Positions 1 through 11,115 of a DNA stretch of 64,000 nt are shown in pieces. Below the pieces are notes generated by a model, which was not told the origin of the DNA, did no database searches, and worked only from the letters and a program-made list of their open reading frames with translations. This DNA comes from Notospermus geniculatus (taxonomy: Eukaryota; Nemertea; Pilidiophora; Heteronemertea; Lineidae), in contig NMRB01000309.1 of NCBI GenBank assembly GCA_002633025.1, forward strand, positions 119,086-183,085, given 5' to 3'. The translations under genes and the position numbers were made by a program. Every line of letters starts with the position of its first letter. Within the stretch, counting starts at the first letter, position 1.

Positions 1-661
1 CATTTGGGGGGGGGGGGGATTCTGCATGCTTGTGACATCATTTTGGAATTTTATATCAATAATGTTAATTTATTCAATTCTCAATATGGCTGACGTACCG
101 GGATGCAGATAAAAGTGACCTACATTTGACCCGGGAGGCAATCCACCAATCACGAAGGAGTTTCCAATGTTAAAAATAGAAAGGTATCAACATAATAGTT
201 CCTAACTTACCACCTGCGCCAGCACTGGCCAATCAGATGCACGAACCGATCGGCACGGGCTGGATGAATTAAGGAAACCAGCAGCCGCGTGGCGGCAAAC
301 AGCGAAGCTTGCTATTACATACGCGTTTCACAGCCATCATTTTGGTCTTGGACGGGAAATTTTGCCTCTAACTTTGTCGCCTTAGGCTGAATTTACCGTG
401 AAAGACGGGCGTTTAAGGGCCTGCCACACTGGAGTAGTTCTCAAAACGTCCTGCCCCGTCCCATCCTGAGAATATCAGGCGTTCTTACTGCTCGCTACCT
501 TCGTCACCGCAGAGAAACTCCTGAGAGAATTCGCCACATTTCTTTAAAAATATTATCTCAGGAGTGCAAGCGCCCACTTGGGGCATTATAGCTACTCATC
601 AAACAATATTGGACGATATTAACGATATGTAGGAGGAAACCGGAGACCCCGGAGGAAACCT
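1..661. other. No gene seen
   Basis: Apart from a G homopolymer at positions 7-18 I see no coding signal, repeat boundary or RNA gene here. The sequence looks unique at this scale. Confidence 0.4.
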
Positions 662-785
662 ACGATGTCGAGGAGAGATCGCCCTCTCTACCATATAAAG
701 CCACTTGCACGACCGGGGATCGAACCCGCGACCTCAGTGGTGGCAGGCGCCGATGTTTCCACTGCGCCACCCCGACACCCCAACA
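662..785 (-). repeat. tRNA-derived SINE head
   Basis: Read on the minus strand this has the two internal Pol III promoter boxes of a tRNA: an A-box-like stretch around 775-760 (GGCGCAGTGG) and a B box around 730-715 (GGGTTCGATCC), about 45 bases apart. The intervening bases do not fold as a normal anticodon arm and no acceptor stem closes it, so it is a SINE head and not a tRNA gene. From here to about 1350 I see nothing else. Confidence 0.6.
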
Positions 786-1353
786 TTTGCTGGAATGGCT
801 TTGATACTCCACGGATTCCGGCGAATGTCGGCAGGGGTTTGTGTGAGCGGATGAAGCGGAGCGAGGTGAAAACCCCTGCTGTGAGAGGATGGCCCCGTCC
901 TAAAAAAAACGTAAAACGGGCTAGAACGTGTAACCCTTCGCCAAATAATGCTTCGATGTTCTGGACCACCCTTCCCTTCCATGAAGTTCGTAAAAAGACT
1001 GTAAAACGTTGCCACTACGTCCTCTACGTTCGCACACAGTTTGAGCCCGTTCGGCGAAATTTTCAAGAACGCACTGAGAACTAGCTCAGTGTGATTGGGG
1101 CATTAAAGCGTACATGATCGCTGTGTATCAGAACTATGAGGCAAACTAATGTAAAAATCTGTCAAAAGCGGGATCGAGTAATAAGTTTGGACCATTTTTT
1201 GGTAACCGACGATGAACCTGTGACGTGCCAGCCTGTGGCATAAATTATACAAAGCGACTACGCTGCAGGAAAACGAATTTATTAATAGAACATTCTGCTC
1301 TGCCAGTTGAAGAGTGTATATCGAAGAGAAAGTATGGGGAAGGCATATTGCGT

Positions 1354-2701
1354 CACAGGTGTATTATAAAAGTTCGGCATTTTTTCGTGTTTTAACCTCT
1401 TCTTTGTGGCTTATTCAGGCAGAGTGATAACTCAATCGTCTTGATTTAGTTAGTGCATATAAAAGTTCATTCATCCCTGGACATATTATTGTCTTCAGTT
1501 CTAATATAGTCCAACAGTAACACACTTAAATTTTGAATTAAAAATTTGAACCAAAAACACAATTTTCCTGAATTAGGCTACATGACAAGTTCATGACAGA
1601 TTTACAATCTGAAAAGTACATCTCGTGGGCATCATCAGAAGCTACAATAATCCGCAGGTTTAATGAGTATAGAGTAAACTACAGTGAAATTATATCAAAT
1701 TTAAACTTTTTGAAGTGTGTTTAAAAAATTTAAATTTGATTTAACTTCAGTGTAGTTTATTCCCATCCTCTTGCAACAGGTCCTCTAAAACGCGCTCCCC
1801 TACTCGCACGTCCGAGGCCCTGTTGAAATTGGCGCCTTTTCGCTGTGGAACTAGCGACAGAAAATCTGTCGCTGAATACAACCAATCACAGCGAAGCTTC
1901 TCTCCCGCCATGGTCACTCCCAAATATGGTGGTTTCAAACATTCCTCGATTCGCTGACAAACTCGCTGGATTTTTTAATATTCCTGAATTAACTTCGCGT
2001 AAAAATGGTTGTCATGGATTATCTAGATAATGGGTAAGTACCGACGGGTTCAAAACACGAAGGTATGATCCAGTTCATGTGTTTGGGGCAGCTATCATTC
2101 CGACAGCATGCATAAATTATGGAATGAGATGCATTGCTATGAGACTGGTACCCGGTAACTCATAACACCAGATATATGTGCATACGTTACAGCACTAGGC
2201 GCGATGTCTGCCAATTACATCAAGTGGCGATCCCCCGCTGCATTGCATGGTTTATTCGTGAATTACCAGTTGGCGAGTACACATGAGGGAACAGCCCTCT
2301 TCCCCACAGAAACGGGGTGGGTTTCCCCAGGGCATTGTAACGCGCTATGCAGAGTGGAAATGCCCTGGGTTCCCAGGATGGTTTATTCCTTACTAATTTA
2401 ACATGCGGATTATTGTAGCTTGTGGTGATGCCCACCAGATGCATTTTTCAGATTGTAAATCTGTCATGAACCTGTCATGTAATTCAGAAAAATGGGGTTT
2501 TTGGTTCAAATTTTTAATTCAAAATTTAACTGGGTTATTGTTGGATCATATTAGAACTGACAACAATAATATGTCCAGGGATGAATGAACTTTTGTATGC
2601 ACTAACTAAATCATGATGATTGCGTTATCACTCTGCATGAATAAGCCACAAACAAAAGGCTAAAACAGGAAAAAATGACCAACTTTTATAATACACCAGT
2701 G
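1354..2701. mobile_element. Non-autonomous element with ~300-base inverted ends
   Basis: The first ~310 bases (1354-1662) reappear in inverted orientation at 2395-2701, with matching blocks such as GTGTATTATAAAAG, TTGTGGCTTATTCA and CAGAGTGATAAC. The ends read CAC(A/T)GGTG. No target duplication is obvious. The core holds an A/T-rich hairpin at about 1675-1760 and no convincing ORF. It is probably a long-TIR MITE; the superfamily is unknown. Confidence 0.6.
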
Positions 2702-2791
2702 GTGGAAATTGTGAGAGCAACAGCGTGAAGCTGTGAAATGAAGTAGTATTTATTAAGTAACGCTGATGAAGAAATGCTCGTGTCATTTAAT

Positions 2792-2848
2792 GAGGAACCC
2801 GCAAACTACAACCGCGCGGTGTCGCTGCGAGCGTTTGTACCGGAAGTG
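2792..2848 (+). repeat. Left terminal inverted repeat of the 11 kb transposon
   Basis: Starts GAGGAACCCGC directly after the AT at 2790-2791. A second block (TCGCTGCGAGC, then TTGTACCGGAAGT) ends near 2848. It pairs with the right end at 13652-13712; the stretch between the two blocks has diverged. Confidence 0.8.
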
Positions 2849-3633
2849 GAATGCCGGCGTCGGCTGCTTGTATACAAACAGCGCTGTCACTCACATGTTC
2901 ATCCATGTATCATGGATCAGAACGGAAAAAAATATTCCTCCTGGACACTTGTCCTGTTGCGCGACGACTGAGGAAACGAGGAATAAAGACAACTGGCAGG
3001 AAAAAAGAATTAATTGAGAGGTAGGCCTGGGGCCAAAACTCAAAAGCCACACGGTCGGCCCGTTTGTCGTCGTTCGGCAGCATACACTACAGCATGTTCA
3101 GTGAGTGGTGGCGGCGGCGTGCACACGCTGCCACCATCAGCTGACCATGGCCATGCACTGTCGAGTGTCGTGTCATGACTGTACTGCTAGGCCTGCATGT
3201 CAGGCCTAGGCTTACATGGCTTATGCATTCACCGGTTCACAAACAAAACACTGACATGATGAGACTGAACGGTCAGTTCTTCGGCTTCGCTGCACGCATC
3301 CACACTTCATTAGCGTAGGCTACATTACCATACCGTATCCGTAGCCTCGGCCAAGGTCTAATCTGCTAATGGTCAAGTCAAGAAGAGGGGGCTGGGGTTT
3401 ATCAAGTGTACCAATGTTTTTTTTCTTTTCATCAAGGTAACGATACTTGATATTATGGGAGTCAAGGGTGTGGAAGAGCTGGAGAATGAGTATGACATGA
3501 TACTTCCAGATTCTACAACTTTCAAGGATATACATAAGCACGCTGCCAGCGGTTGACCAGAAATTTTGGTCAGGTCGCAGCCCTTTCCAGAGATACCTTC
3601 GGATGAGGTAGATCTGGGAACGAGATTGGCGGG

Positions 3634-6600
3634 ATGTGTCTCCCACCATTCAAGTTCTCTCGGTTGGAAGAGTATTTCCAACAGTGTCATAAGACGTTTG
3701 AAAAAAAGTTCAGAGAGCTATATGAGCAAAGGTTAGTAACGTAGCCTATGTTCCAATATTAGTTATCGAAATATAAGAAATCTCAGTTAGTTCAAAGTTA
3801 CTGGGCTATTTTACCAAAAAGTAGATTGTTTTTTAAGGGGCCGTTCACTTGAGGTCAATTGTACAATACAAAGCTAGGAATTCCATTTTTAGTACCCTGG
3901 GGCCGTATGCATGAAACATCTTAAGTGTAAGATTTTCCTTATCTTTTGTTTGGAACAATAGTTTAAGGGAAATTTTACACTTAAGATGTTTTATGCATAC
4001 AGCCCCTGGCCTCTTTTTCTTGCTTGTGCCATAGTCCCCTCACGCCTGACTGCACAAGCCTCTAATGGAACAGCCTATTCAAAAATGTGGTTCTTGGGAT
4101 TTGGTACAATTGACCCTTAAGTGAACATTATTTTTCTCAAGTACAACTGCATGTTCATTCTAGATTCCTGAGGTACCTGCGCATGGCTGAACACAACGGT
4201 CTTGTGTACGTGACTGGCAGTGTTTGGGCTGAGATGAAGAAAAGTACGTCTTACCGACCGATTTCTGCTTGGACGCAAATGGTGTTGTTCAGGAAGCGCA
4301 ATGTGAATGTGCAGTTGGCCAGGGTCCCCTGGCTCACTGTAAGCATGTTGCTTGCACCATGTTTGGTGCCCATGCATTCAGTACAAGGGGTACTCTAGTC
4401 ACTGAGCAGACTTGCACCCAGGTGAGCACAGTACAACTTTCTCCTGTAAATTTTCGAAATAATTTTCAAGTTGGAGTCAAATACATCGACGTTGAGTGAG
4501 TCCTCCACCTTGCCCATTCCCAATGTCCAAGTAGGGATGCAGTACAGTGTATCAGCATTAAAGCTTGATCCTGTATCAAACTTGATTTTTCAACCTTAAT
4601 TTTCATTTATTGTAAGGTAGTCTAAGTTTTGTAAATTTTCCAGGTGTTGCAGACTTTCCACCACACTAAGGCATCCCCTCTTGTCTCAAACAACCTGAGG
4701 TACTCTAGACACTTAGCAGACTTTCACCCAGGTGAGCACAGTACAACTTTCTCCTGTAAATTTTTGAAATAATTTTCAAGTTGGAGTCAAATACATCGAC
4801 GTTGAGTGAGTCCTCCACCTTGCCCATTCCCAATGTCCAAGTAGGGATGCAGTACAGTGTATCAGCATTAAAGCTTGATCCTGTATCAAACTTTATTTTT
4901 CAACCTTAATTTTCATTTATTGTAAGGTAGTCTAAGTTTTGTAAATTTTCCAGGTGTTGCAGACTTTCCACCACCCTAAGGCATATAAGGGATCCCCTCT
5001 TGTCTCAAACAACCTGCAAAACATCAGACAGCAGAGCCTCATATATGATCCTCGTCCACAGACACTGAGGAATTGCCCTAGCAATCCCGCCACATTTAGA
5101 AATACCGCGATAAATTTTCAGGTGAGAATCTGATGCGTCTGTTCTGTTTTTCCTTGATTCCACAATGCATGATCTGTTTAAAAGTCTGAGGTGATTTGAA
5201 CTGAATAATCTCACCTACATGTAATTGCAATGCTCCATCAGCATTAGACTAGGAGAAGGTCACTTTGTCTCTGATAAAAAGTATACTTTAAACATCATGT
5301 GCATAACTTCAATCCATCACAAGCACCATCAGTATAAACTGTGACTGAGATGTTCATTCTCATTTCACAGGCACAATATCACGAGGGGGCGATGCCGGTT
5401 ATGCAGCTGTTTGAACCAGCCAATTTGTATGCACTTAATGTTGATCACGACTATGGTATGTCGTTGGAGGAAGCTTTCTTGATTAGAACGAAGGTAAGGG
5501 TTCACATTCACACATAATAAGCATTAGAAATTGAAATTGGTGTTGTCAAGTGCTCACTCTTATCTGGGTATAAATTTCTAAAGCTCATCTTTGTTTGAAC
5601 ACAAATAAATGCTTTGGATATCGACAAGAATACATAAGTACCAAGAACGTGCAACTTAGTAATCAATTAAAAGGGTTGGCATAAAGTTACTTTTTCTGAT
5701 AACAGAGGGCGTACGGTAATTACAGGCCTTCCAATTTAACCAGTGTTTAGATTTAACGGTTGTTGACTGAATTGTATTATTTAGAATATCATCAATATTC
5801 TTATGTAAAGTTACAGGCATATTGCTGGCAGACAATTTTTTTTTGATTTTGGTGAAACCATGGATTTGTTGTATAGGTCAGAGTGCCCAACCCTGAGATC
5901 AAGTACAATATTAATTTGTCGAAAATATGGTCCATTCAAAATTGCTCTGTAGCTCGGTTATTTCTGAGTGCATATGGTTATTTCTGAGTGCATATAACTA
6001 TGGGAGGTGTCATTATGTTCGTAAAGATCTTCTCTACACAAAAATCCTTCACAAATTAAAATCCTTTCGGTTACAGGATCACCAAAGGCAAATTAGTAAA
6101 CTCACTTTTCGGCACATATTCGAAGTTGTATATTCTTGGTACTTTCTTGATATCAATAAATATGATCTGCAGTATAATCCGCGTATAGGTCATCACCGTC
6201 TAAGTAGGATATTTTGCAACTTGTCGAAAAAAACAAAGTACTAATTTTCTGTTACATTATTTCCAATGAAATATCTTTCTTCCAGCTTCACCAGATTACT
6301 GCCGAAGATCGAAGGAGACTAGAAGTCGACACACGTGGGCAGGATGGAAATGCACAATGGAAAGAGGCCAGGACGTATCGGGTGACTGCATCCAAGTTTG
6401 GCGAAATTTGTAAGGCCACGGAAAGGAAAGACATGGGCAAACTTGTCAAGCAAATGATTAATCCTACAGCATTTACATGCAAAGCCACTGCTCATGGTAA
6501 AATGTACGAAACTGTCGGTGCTGAACATTTTGAAACTGCACATTCTACAACGACCAGTGAATGTGGATTGTTCGTTTCCACACAGTATCCATGGTTGGGT

Positions 6601-6960
6601 GCATCACCTGATCGGGTGGTTGATGAAAAATCCATCATTGAAATTAAATGCCCATATGCTGCAAAGGACAAAGAAATAACTCCACTGACGGTGCCATATC
6701 TCACAACTGGGGACAGTCGACTCGAGTTGAAAAAAACATCAGATTATTATTACCAAGTGCAAGGTCAGCTCTTTTGTTCTGAAAGGGATTTGTGTCATTT
6801 CTGTGTGTATACTCGGAAGGATTTTGTTGTTGTAGATATTGCCAGAGATGAAGACTTCATCAATGCAATGGTCAACAATTTAAAGGTTTTCTATGAGAAG
6901 TATTTCTATCCTGCTCTTTTAGAGAAGCATGTCTTTTTCAACTATGGATTGTACTTCTGA
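3634..6960 (+). CDS. SWIM zinc finger + YqaJ-type nuclease, transposon-borne
   Basis: Second gene of the 11 kb transposon. The exons I can place are about 3634-3729, 4164-4421, 4954-5121, 5371-5493 and 6286-6960, all with GT/AG borders and compatible phases. Upstream exons are possible around 3430-3600. Exon 2 encodes a SWIM zinc finger (CEC, nine residues, then CKH), a DNA- or protein-binding C-x-C-x(n)-C-x-H motif. Exon 5 encodes a YqaJ/lambda-exonuclease fold of the PD-(D/E)xK class: SPDRVV supplies the Asp, IEIK the Glu and Lys, and YYYQVQGQL is the family's Gln motif. It therefore probably digests or processes DNA ends, perhaps during transposition. One apparent 1-base frameshift lies near 4255-4262, between the start of exon 2 and the SWIM finger. 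An AATAAA at 7143 could serve as poly(A) signal. The family is confident; the role in transposition is inferred. Confidence 0.75.
3896..4010. repeat. ~115-base palindrome (short MITE)
   Basis: Inverted arms beginning GGGGCCGTATGCATG and CATCTTAAGTGTAA mirror each other around a ~30-base loop. It lies in the first intron of the nuclease gene. A similar palindrome occurs at 23117-23234. Confidence 0.65.
4389..5016 (+). repeat. Tandem duplication (~310 bases) carrying an exon
   Basis: Two head-to-tail copies, 4389-4698 and 4699-~5016, nearly identical. Each copy includes the donor of nuclease exon 2 (CACCCAG/GTGAGC), the intron, the acceptor TTTTCCAG and the beginning of exon 3. In the first copy the exon lacks eight bases present in the second and leads into the second copy, so only the second copy gives the complete exon 3. 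Confidence 0.85.
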
Positions 6961-7188
6961 GAAAGTGGAGCAGACTTAAAGTTGTAACCAATGATGACCT
7001 ATTGTGATACGCATCGACTTTGGTTATAGCAGGTCAAACACCATCTTTTCCTTCTGCAATCTCCTCTGAAGCCATCAACAAATTAACAAAAGGTCAGAAT
7101 GAATCGCAATCAATGTATTTGAGCAGCAAAAATGGGAGTTACAATAAAAAGGATAGTCGTCAATTATTGTTCAGTTACCATACATATA
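6961..7188. other. Noncoding interior of the transposon
   Basis: Downstream of the nuclease stop codon. Only a possible poly(A) signal (7143) is visible. Confidence 0.4.
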
Positions 7189-7640
7189 CAGCGCTGGAAA
7201 AAAATATTAGACCACTTCTGTATTTCTATTCATTTCCCATTAAATAGGCCCCACAAAAAGTCTTATTCACCCTTTTGTGCCACATTGTATTACAATGTAC
7301 TTATTATCTTGTAAAAATAGGACTTTAGTCATAATTATAAGCATTAACTCCTCAAGATGCTACAAATGCTACTCGAAGAATTCAGGTTAGATTAGAAGCG
7401 ATGTGAAGTGGACTGCTGTCAACACAGAAAATTCATGCAAGTCAGGTCCTTCCTTTTAGTCAGAACTTTTGACAAGGTCCTTTTAGCAGCTCCATTGTTT
7501 CTTCATTATGGGAAGTCAATTTCTATGTTTGATATTGTCTTGTCAGTAGATCCAGAGCAATGTTGGAGAGTTTGTGGGACCTATTTTAATGGAAAATTAG
7601 TGAGTCAACCAGAGGTGGTCTAATAATTTTTCCAGAGCTA
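7189..7640. mobile_element. Tc1/mariner-type MITE
   Basis: Flanked by TA on both sides (7187-7188, 7641-7642). Inverted ends of about 30 bases read CAG(C)GCTGGAAAAA and TATTAGACCAC, very like the ends of short Tc1-type elements. There is no transposase ORF. It has inserted in the 11 kb transposon. Confidence 0.7.
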
Positions 7641-7790
7641 TATCTTTGTAGCAACAGGCTATAAATTACTGTTTTCGCATTAACGACAGTTCATTAAATA
7701 TTCGCTGATCAGCGGACCAAATTTTTCACAATGTGACTGTGGTACACAATAACCAATGATCAGATTCAAACTAATTATGATGATCAATAC

Positions 7791-8141
7791 TAGTCTGGTT
7801 CCTTGACCTGCTGTATGGTGGCGCTGACTGATGGTGCGATACAGAGGTCAGGCAGGCGCCGTGTCAATACTGTCAAAATGCCGGGTGTTCTGTATGTTTT
7901 AGGTGTACCAGTATCAGCTTTGCCGCTGCATCAGCCTGTACAGGTGTCGCAAGAGAGAAAAATCCGAAATTGAAGGGTCAAAGCCGTTTTACGCTGCACA
8001 ACCGGCTTGATGGCCCATGTACCGAAATCACGTGACCTACTGATTTTGTCAGGATTCTGACAATTTTACGCGGCGCCTGCCTGACCTCTGTATCGCACCA
8101 TCAGTCAGCGCCACCATACAGCAGGTCAGGGAACCAGACTA
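7791..8141. mobile_element. 351-base MITE, ~72-base inverted repeats, 9-base target duplication
   Basis: Ends TAGTCTGGTTCC run inward as near-perfect inverted repeats (CTGCTGTATGGTGG, CGCTGACTGATGG, CAGAGGTCAGGCAGG). Flanks GATCAATAC (7782-7790) and GATGAATAC (8142-8150) form a 9-base duplication with one mismatch. A 9-base duplication is typical of Mutator-like elements, but the superfamily is an inference. Confidence 0.75.
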
Positions 8142-8229
8142 GATGAATACATGTCTGATTACCTCAGTCACATGGCGAAAAAAGTTGTCCGCTAATCTAT
8201 ACATAGCTAAATATCTGTAGTTACAACTG

Positions 8230-8930
8230 AGCAGATACAGTATGTATGTAAAGAGAAAAGTTGTTATCACAAAGAAAGGGTTTGTTACACATTCTCACAC
8301 TCACAAGTTATCACAAATAGTATGTAGAGACTTGCTATCACAAAGAATGAATGTTGTTATCACATTCTCACTTTGTTCACTATGTATGTACAGAGACGAG
8401 TTGCTCTATAGCCTGTAGCACACGTCACCATTTTCGTTGCTCGTACAGGCAATTTTCGTGGTCGGCAATTTTTGTGGCGGTTGCTAGATTACAGCAGACA
8501 TATTTTCATGTTTGATTTTCGGCAACTTGTGGCAACTCGTGGCCACCACAGAATTTCCGTGGTGAGTGGTCGTTACCGGCCACAGCACACTTGGCCATTT
8601 CCGTGGCGACCACGAAAATTGCCTGTATGACTATGAGCAACGAAAGTGGTGACATGTGCTGCAGGCACTGGCTTATCACAAAGAGAGTGTTATCACATTC
8701 TTACTTTCATCACCAGTATGTGTGTACAGAGACTAGTTGTTATCACAAATATGTATGTAAAGACCAGTTGTTATCACATAGAAAGTTATCACATAGAAAA
8801 TATGTATGTACAGAGACTAGTAAGTTGTTATCACAAAGAGAATGGTTGTTATTACATTCTCACAGTACCGGTATGTAAATACAATAAACTCGAGTTTAAA
8901 CCACCGGTTCATTATCACATTTTCACAATA
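8230..8930. repeat. Degenerate tandem array, GTTATCACA unit
   Basis: Repeated blocks of TATGTACAGAGACTAGT and TTGTTATCACAAAGAG, followed by TCACATTCTCAC, occur on both sides of an inserted MITE at 8411-8666. No coding potential. Confidence 0.7.
8411..8666. mobile_element. Short MITE within the tandem array
   Basis: Inverted ends GCCTG(T/C)AGCACA(C/T)GTCACC, continuing as TTTCGTTGCTC and CAGGCAATTTTCGTGG. The core is rich in GTGG/CCAC. No clear target duplication. Confidence 0.6.
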
Positions 8931-9354
8931 ATACAGTACTTAAATAACTTATTAATTTCTTACTTGTTTTAACCATTTCAGCACTGTTCAGAAATAAATA
9001 AAATGTCAATGTTCTTCATTTTACAGACACTAAGACAGGAGAACAAGCAATAGATGTGTTCGATGACTTCAAACATGTCAAATGCACCATGTTCTCCATC
9101 CATTCTGTGAAAATAGTCAGTTTCACCTGATGACAACTGGATGATCCATAGACCATGTGCTCATCTGGGAAAATGCACCAGAAGAACGAATTACATGTAC
9201 AAGTGTCAAGTTGAAATCTCATACTTAAAGTAAAACTGTGGATGCGACTAGTTCATTTACAAAACGTGTGATATTGTGCCAATTCAACACGCTTGGCCCT
9301 GATGTGCACCAGCTTCAATACTTTACTATTATGATAGAAAGATCCAATTATGGG

Positions 9355-10297
9355 TGATTTCAAAGTTGGTTTTTAGATTTGGTTTTAAAAATAAGTGTAC
9401 TGAAACCCATGGCCAAACCAAGATTGAAATCACGTTTGAAATCACGTTTGCTTTCAGTCTAAAACTAGGTATTGCCATCTTATCTCATTTCAAAGTAAGT
9501 TTTTTGTTGGTTTTAGCATTAGGCTGGTTTCAAACTAAGACCAAGTTTTAGTTTCAGTTTTCAAGCAAGTTTCAGACTAATGCTGCCACTAAAACTAAAA
9601 CTCCCCAAGAAACCAAAAATGAAATCATGTCTGGTTTTAGTTTTGAAACCAGGTTTTAGGTTTATCAGATTTCAAAGTAGGTTTTAGTTCCAGCCTAATG
9701 CCAGCTAGAAAACCAAGGTGTGGTCTTAAGCCCAGCTTGGTTTTATTTTATGATTTGTAGTGCATTTTCTATTACCAATAAGACGAATGCCTTAAGACCG
9801 AGCAGATTTCAAAGTTGGTTTTAGTGTTAAAGTTTTATCAAGCATGTTGTTTGTTCTAATTTTGATGTTTTTGGTATTTGACCACGTTGATAACAAACGA
9901 AAATGATTGAAGTGCAAAATTTACGCTATATAAATCAAGAAATCTGCTCATATATGTCGAACTCATGAAATTGTTGTCTGCTAATTCTGCTCCCGGCAAA
10001 CCCGAAGAGGATAATATAGACTTTAGAATAAAACAACGACAACAACATGGGTTTTACCTTGGTGTTAGTTTTACCCGATGTCTAAGACCTCCTCTTAGTT
10101 TCAGTTCAAGTCCTAGGGTAAAACTTAGTTTTACACCAATACCTAGTTTTATCTTTAAACCAAGTTTAAGATAAAACTAAGACTAATGCCAAGTCTTAGT
10201 TTTACACCAATACCAGACCCATGGATTTAGGGGTAGAAATTAAGACCAAAACTAATACTAAGACCCAAGACTAAAACCAAAACCAACTTTGAAATCA
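9355..10297. repeat. TTTTAGTTT-rich low-complexity element with inverted ends
   Basis: Starts TGATTTCAAAGTTGG and ends with the inverted form CCAACTTTGAAATCA. The interior is a degenerate array of GGTTTTAG / CTAAAACC blocks in both orientations, with internal copies of the end motif near 9670 and 9805. Between 8930 and 9355 I see only a possible short exon-like stretch near 9027-9130, which I do not call. Confidence 0.55.
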
Positions 10298-10373
10298 CAT
10301 GTGTGATCCTGGTGATGAGATAATGAGACACACCTTGTATGATACTCATGGATGAATGCCGTCATGAGGAATA

Positions 10374-10622
10374 TATTGCCTTAGAGAAAGTCAACAACTC
10401 AACCCCACAATGTACAGGAAAAATGTACAGAGCTTGGGGTTGAGATTTCACCAGCCAAGGTACAATTTGTTATTGAACCAGCAGGGTCAATACTAGATTC
10501 TAGCACTGATCCTACTGGTTCAATAACAACTTGTACCTTGGCTGATGAAATCTCAACCCCAAGCTCTGTACATTTTTCCTGTACATTGTGGGGATGAGTT
10601 GTTGACTTTCTCTAAGGCAATA
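10374..10622. mobile_element. 249-base palindromic MITE with TA duplication
   Basis: Long inverted arms (TATTGCCTTAGAGAAAGTC and AATGTACAGGAAAAATG) surround a ~20-base loop. TA occurs on both sides (10372-10373, 10623-10624), consistent with a Tc1/mariner-type or other TA-targeting element. Confidence 0.65.
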
Positions 10623-10653
10623 TACAGGAAGTTCACAGTTTATTGGTCTTTGG

Positions 10654-11099
10654 TGGAAATTTTCTAAGTCCAAAAACTAGGCCCACAAAAGGAGGCCTAG
10701 GATGAATGGTATAAAAGTCAAATCACTTTCGTGGCAAGTTCTTTGCCAAGTGCAGTATGCATTGATTTTGGGAGGGATCAATTGTACCGGTAATATACCC
10801 CAACTGATCAGTTTCACAAATGCCAACCAGGGGTAATTCATGGTTGATCTTGAGGACGTGGCATCAAAGAACCAAATGACTGTGTCCAAACCACAAAATG
10901 TGATGCATTTGGGAACCATGAATTACCCCTGGTCGGCCTTTGTGAAATTGATCAGTAGGGGCCTATTACAATTGATCCCTCCCAAAATCAACCCATAGTG
11001 CACTTGACCGAGAACTTACCACAAAAGTGATCTGACTTTTATACCATTCATCCGAGGCCTCCCTTTGTGGGCCTAGTTTTTGGACTCAGAAAATTTCCA
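10654..11099. mobile_element. 446-base palindromic MITE
   Basis: Arms of about 190 bases beginning TGGAAATTTTCT(G/A)AGTCC and AAAAACTAGGCCCACAAA mirror each other around ~60 bases. TGG on both sides may be a 3-base target duplication. It lies just downstream of the transposase stop codon. Confidence 0.65.
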
Positions 11100-11115
11100 T
11101 GGTCCGTCCCACAGT

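Noticed and set aside
665-1084. 139-codon ORF on the plus strand
   Set aside because: It crosses a SINE and has no recognisable motif; the overlapping frames on the minus strand are equally long.
9027-9130. Possible extra plus-strand exon after TTTTACAG
   Set aside because: Open for only about 35 codons, no donor, no similarity to the nuclease family.
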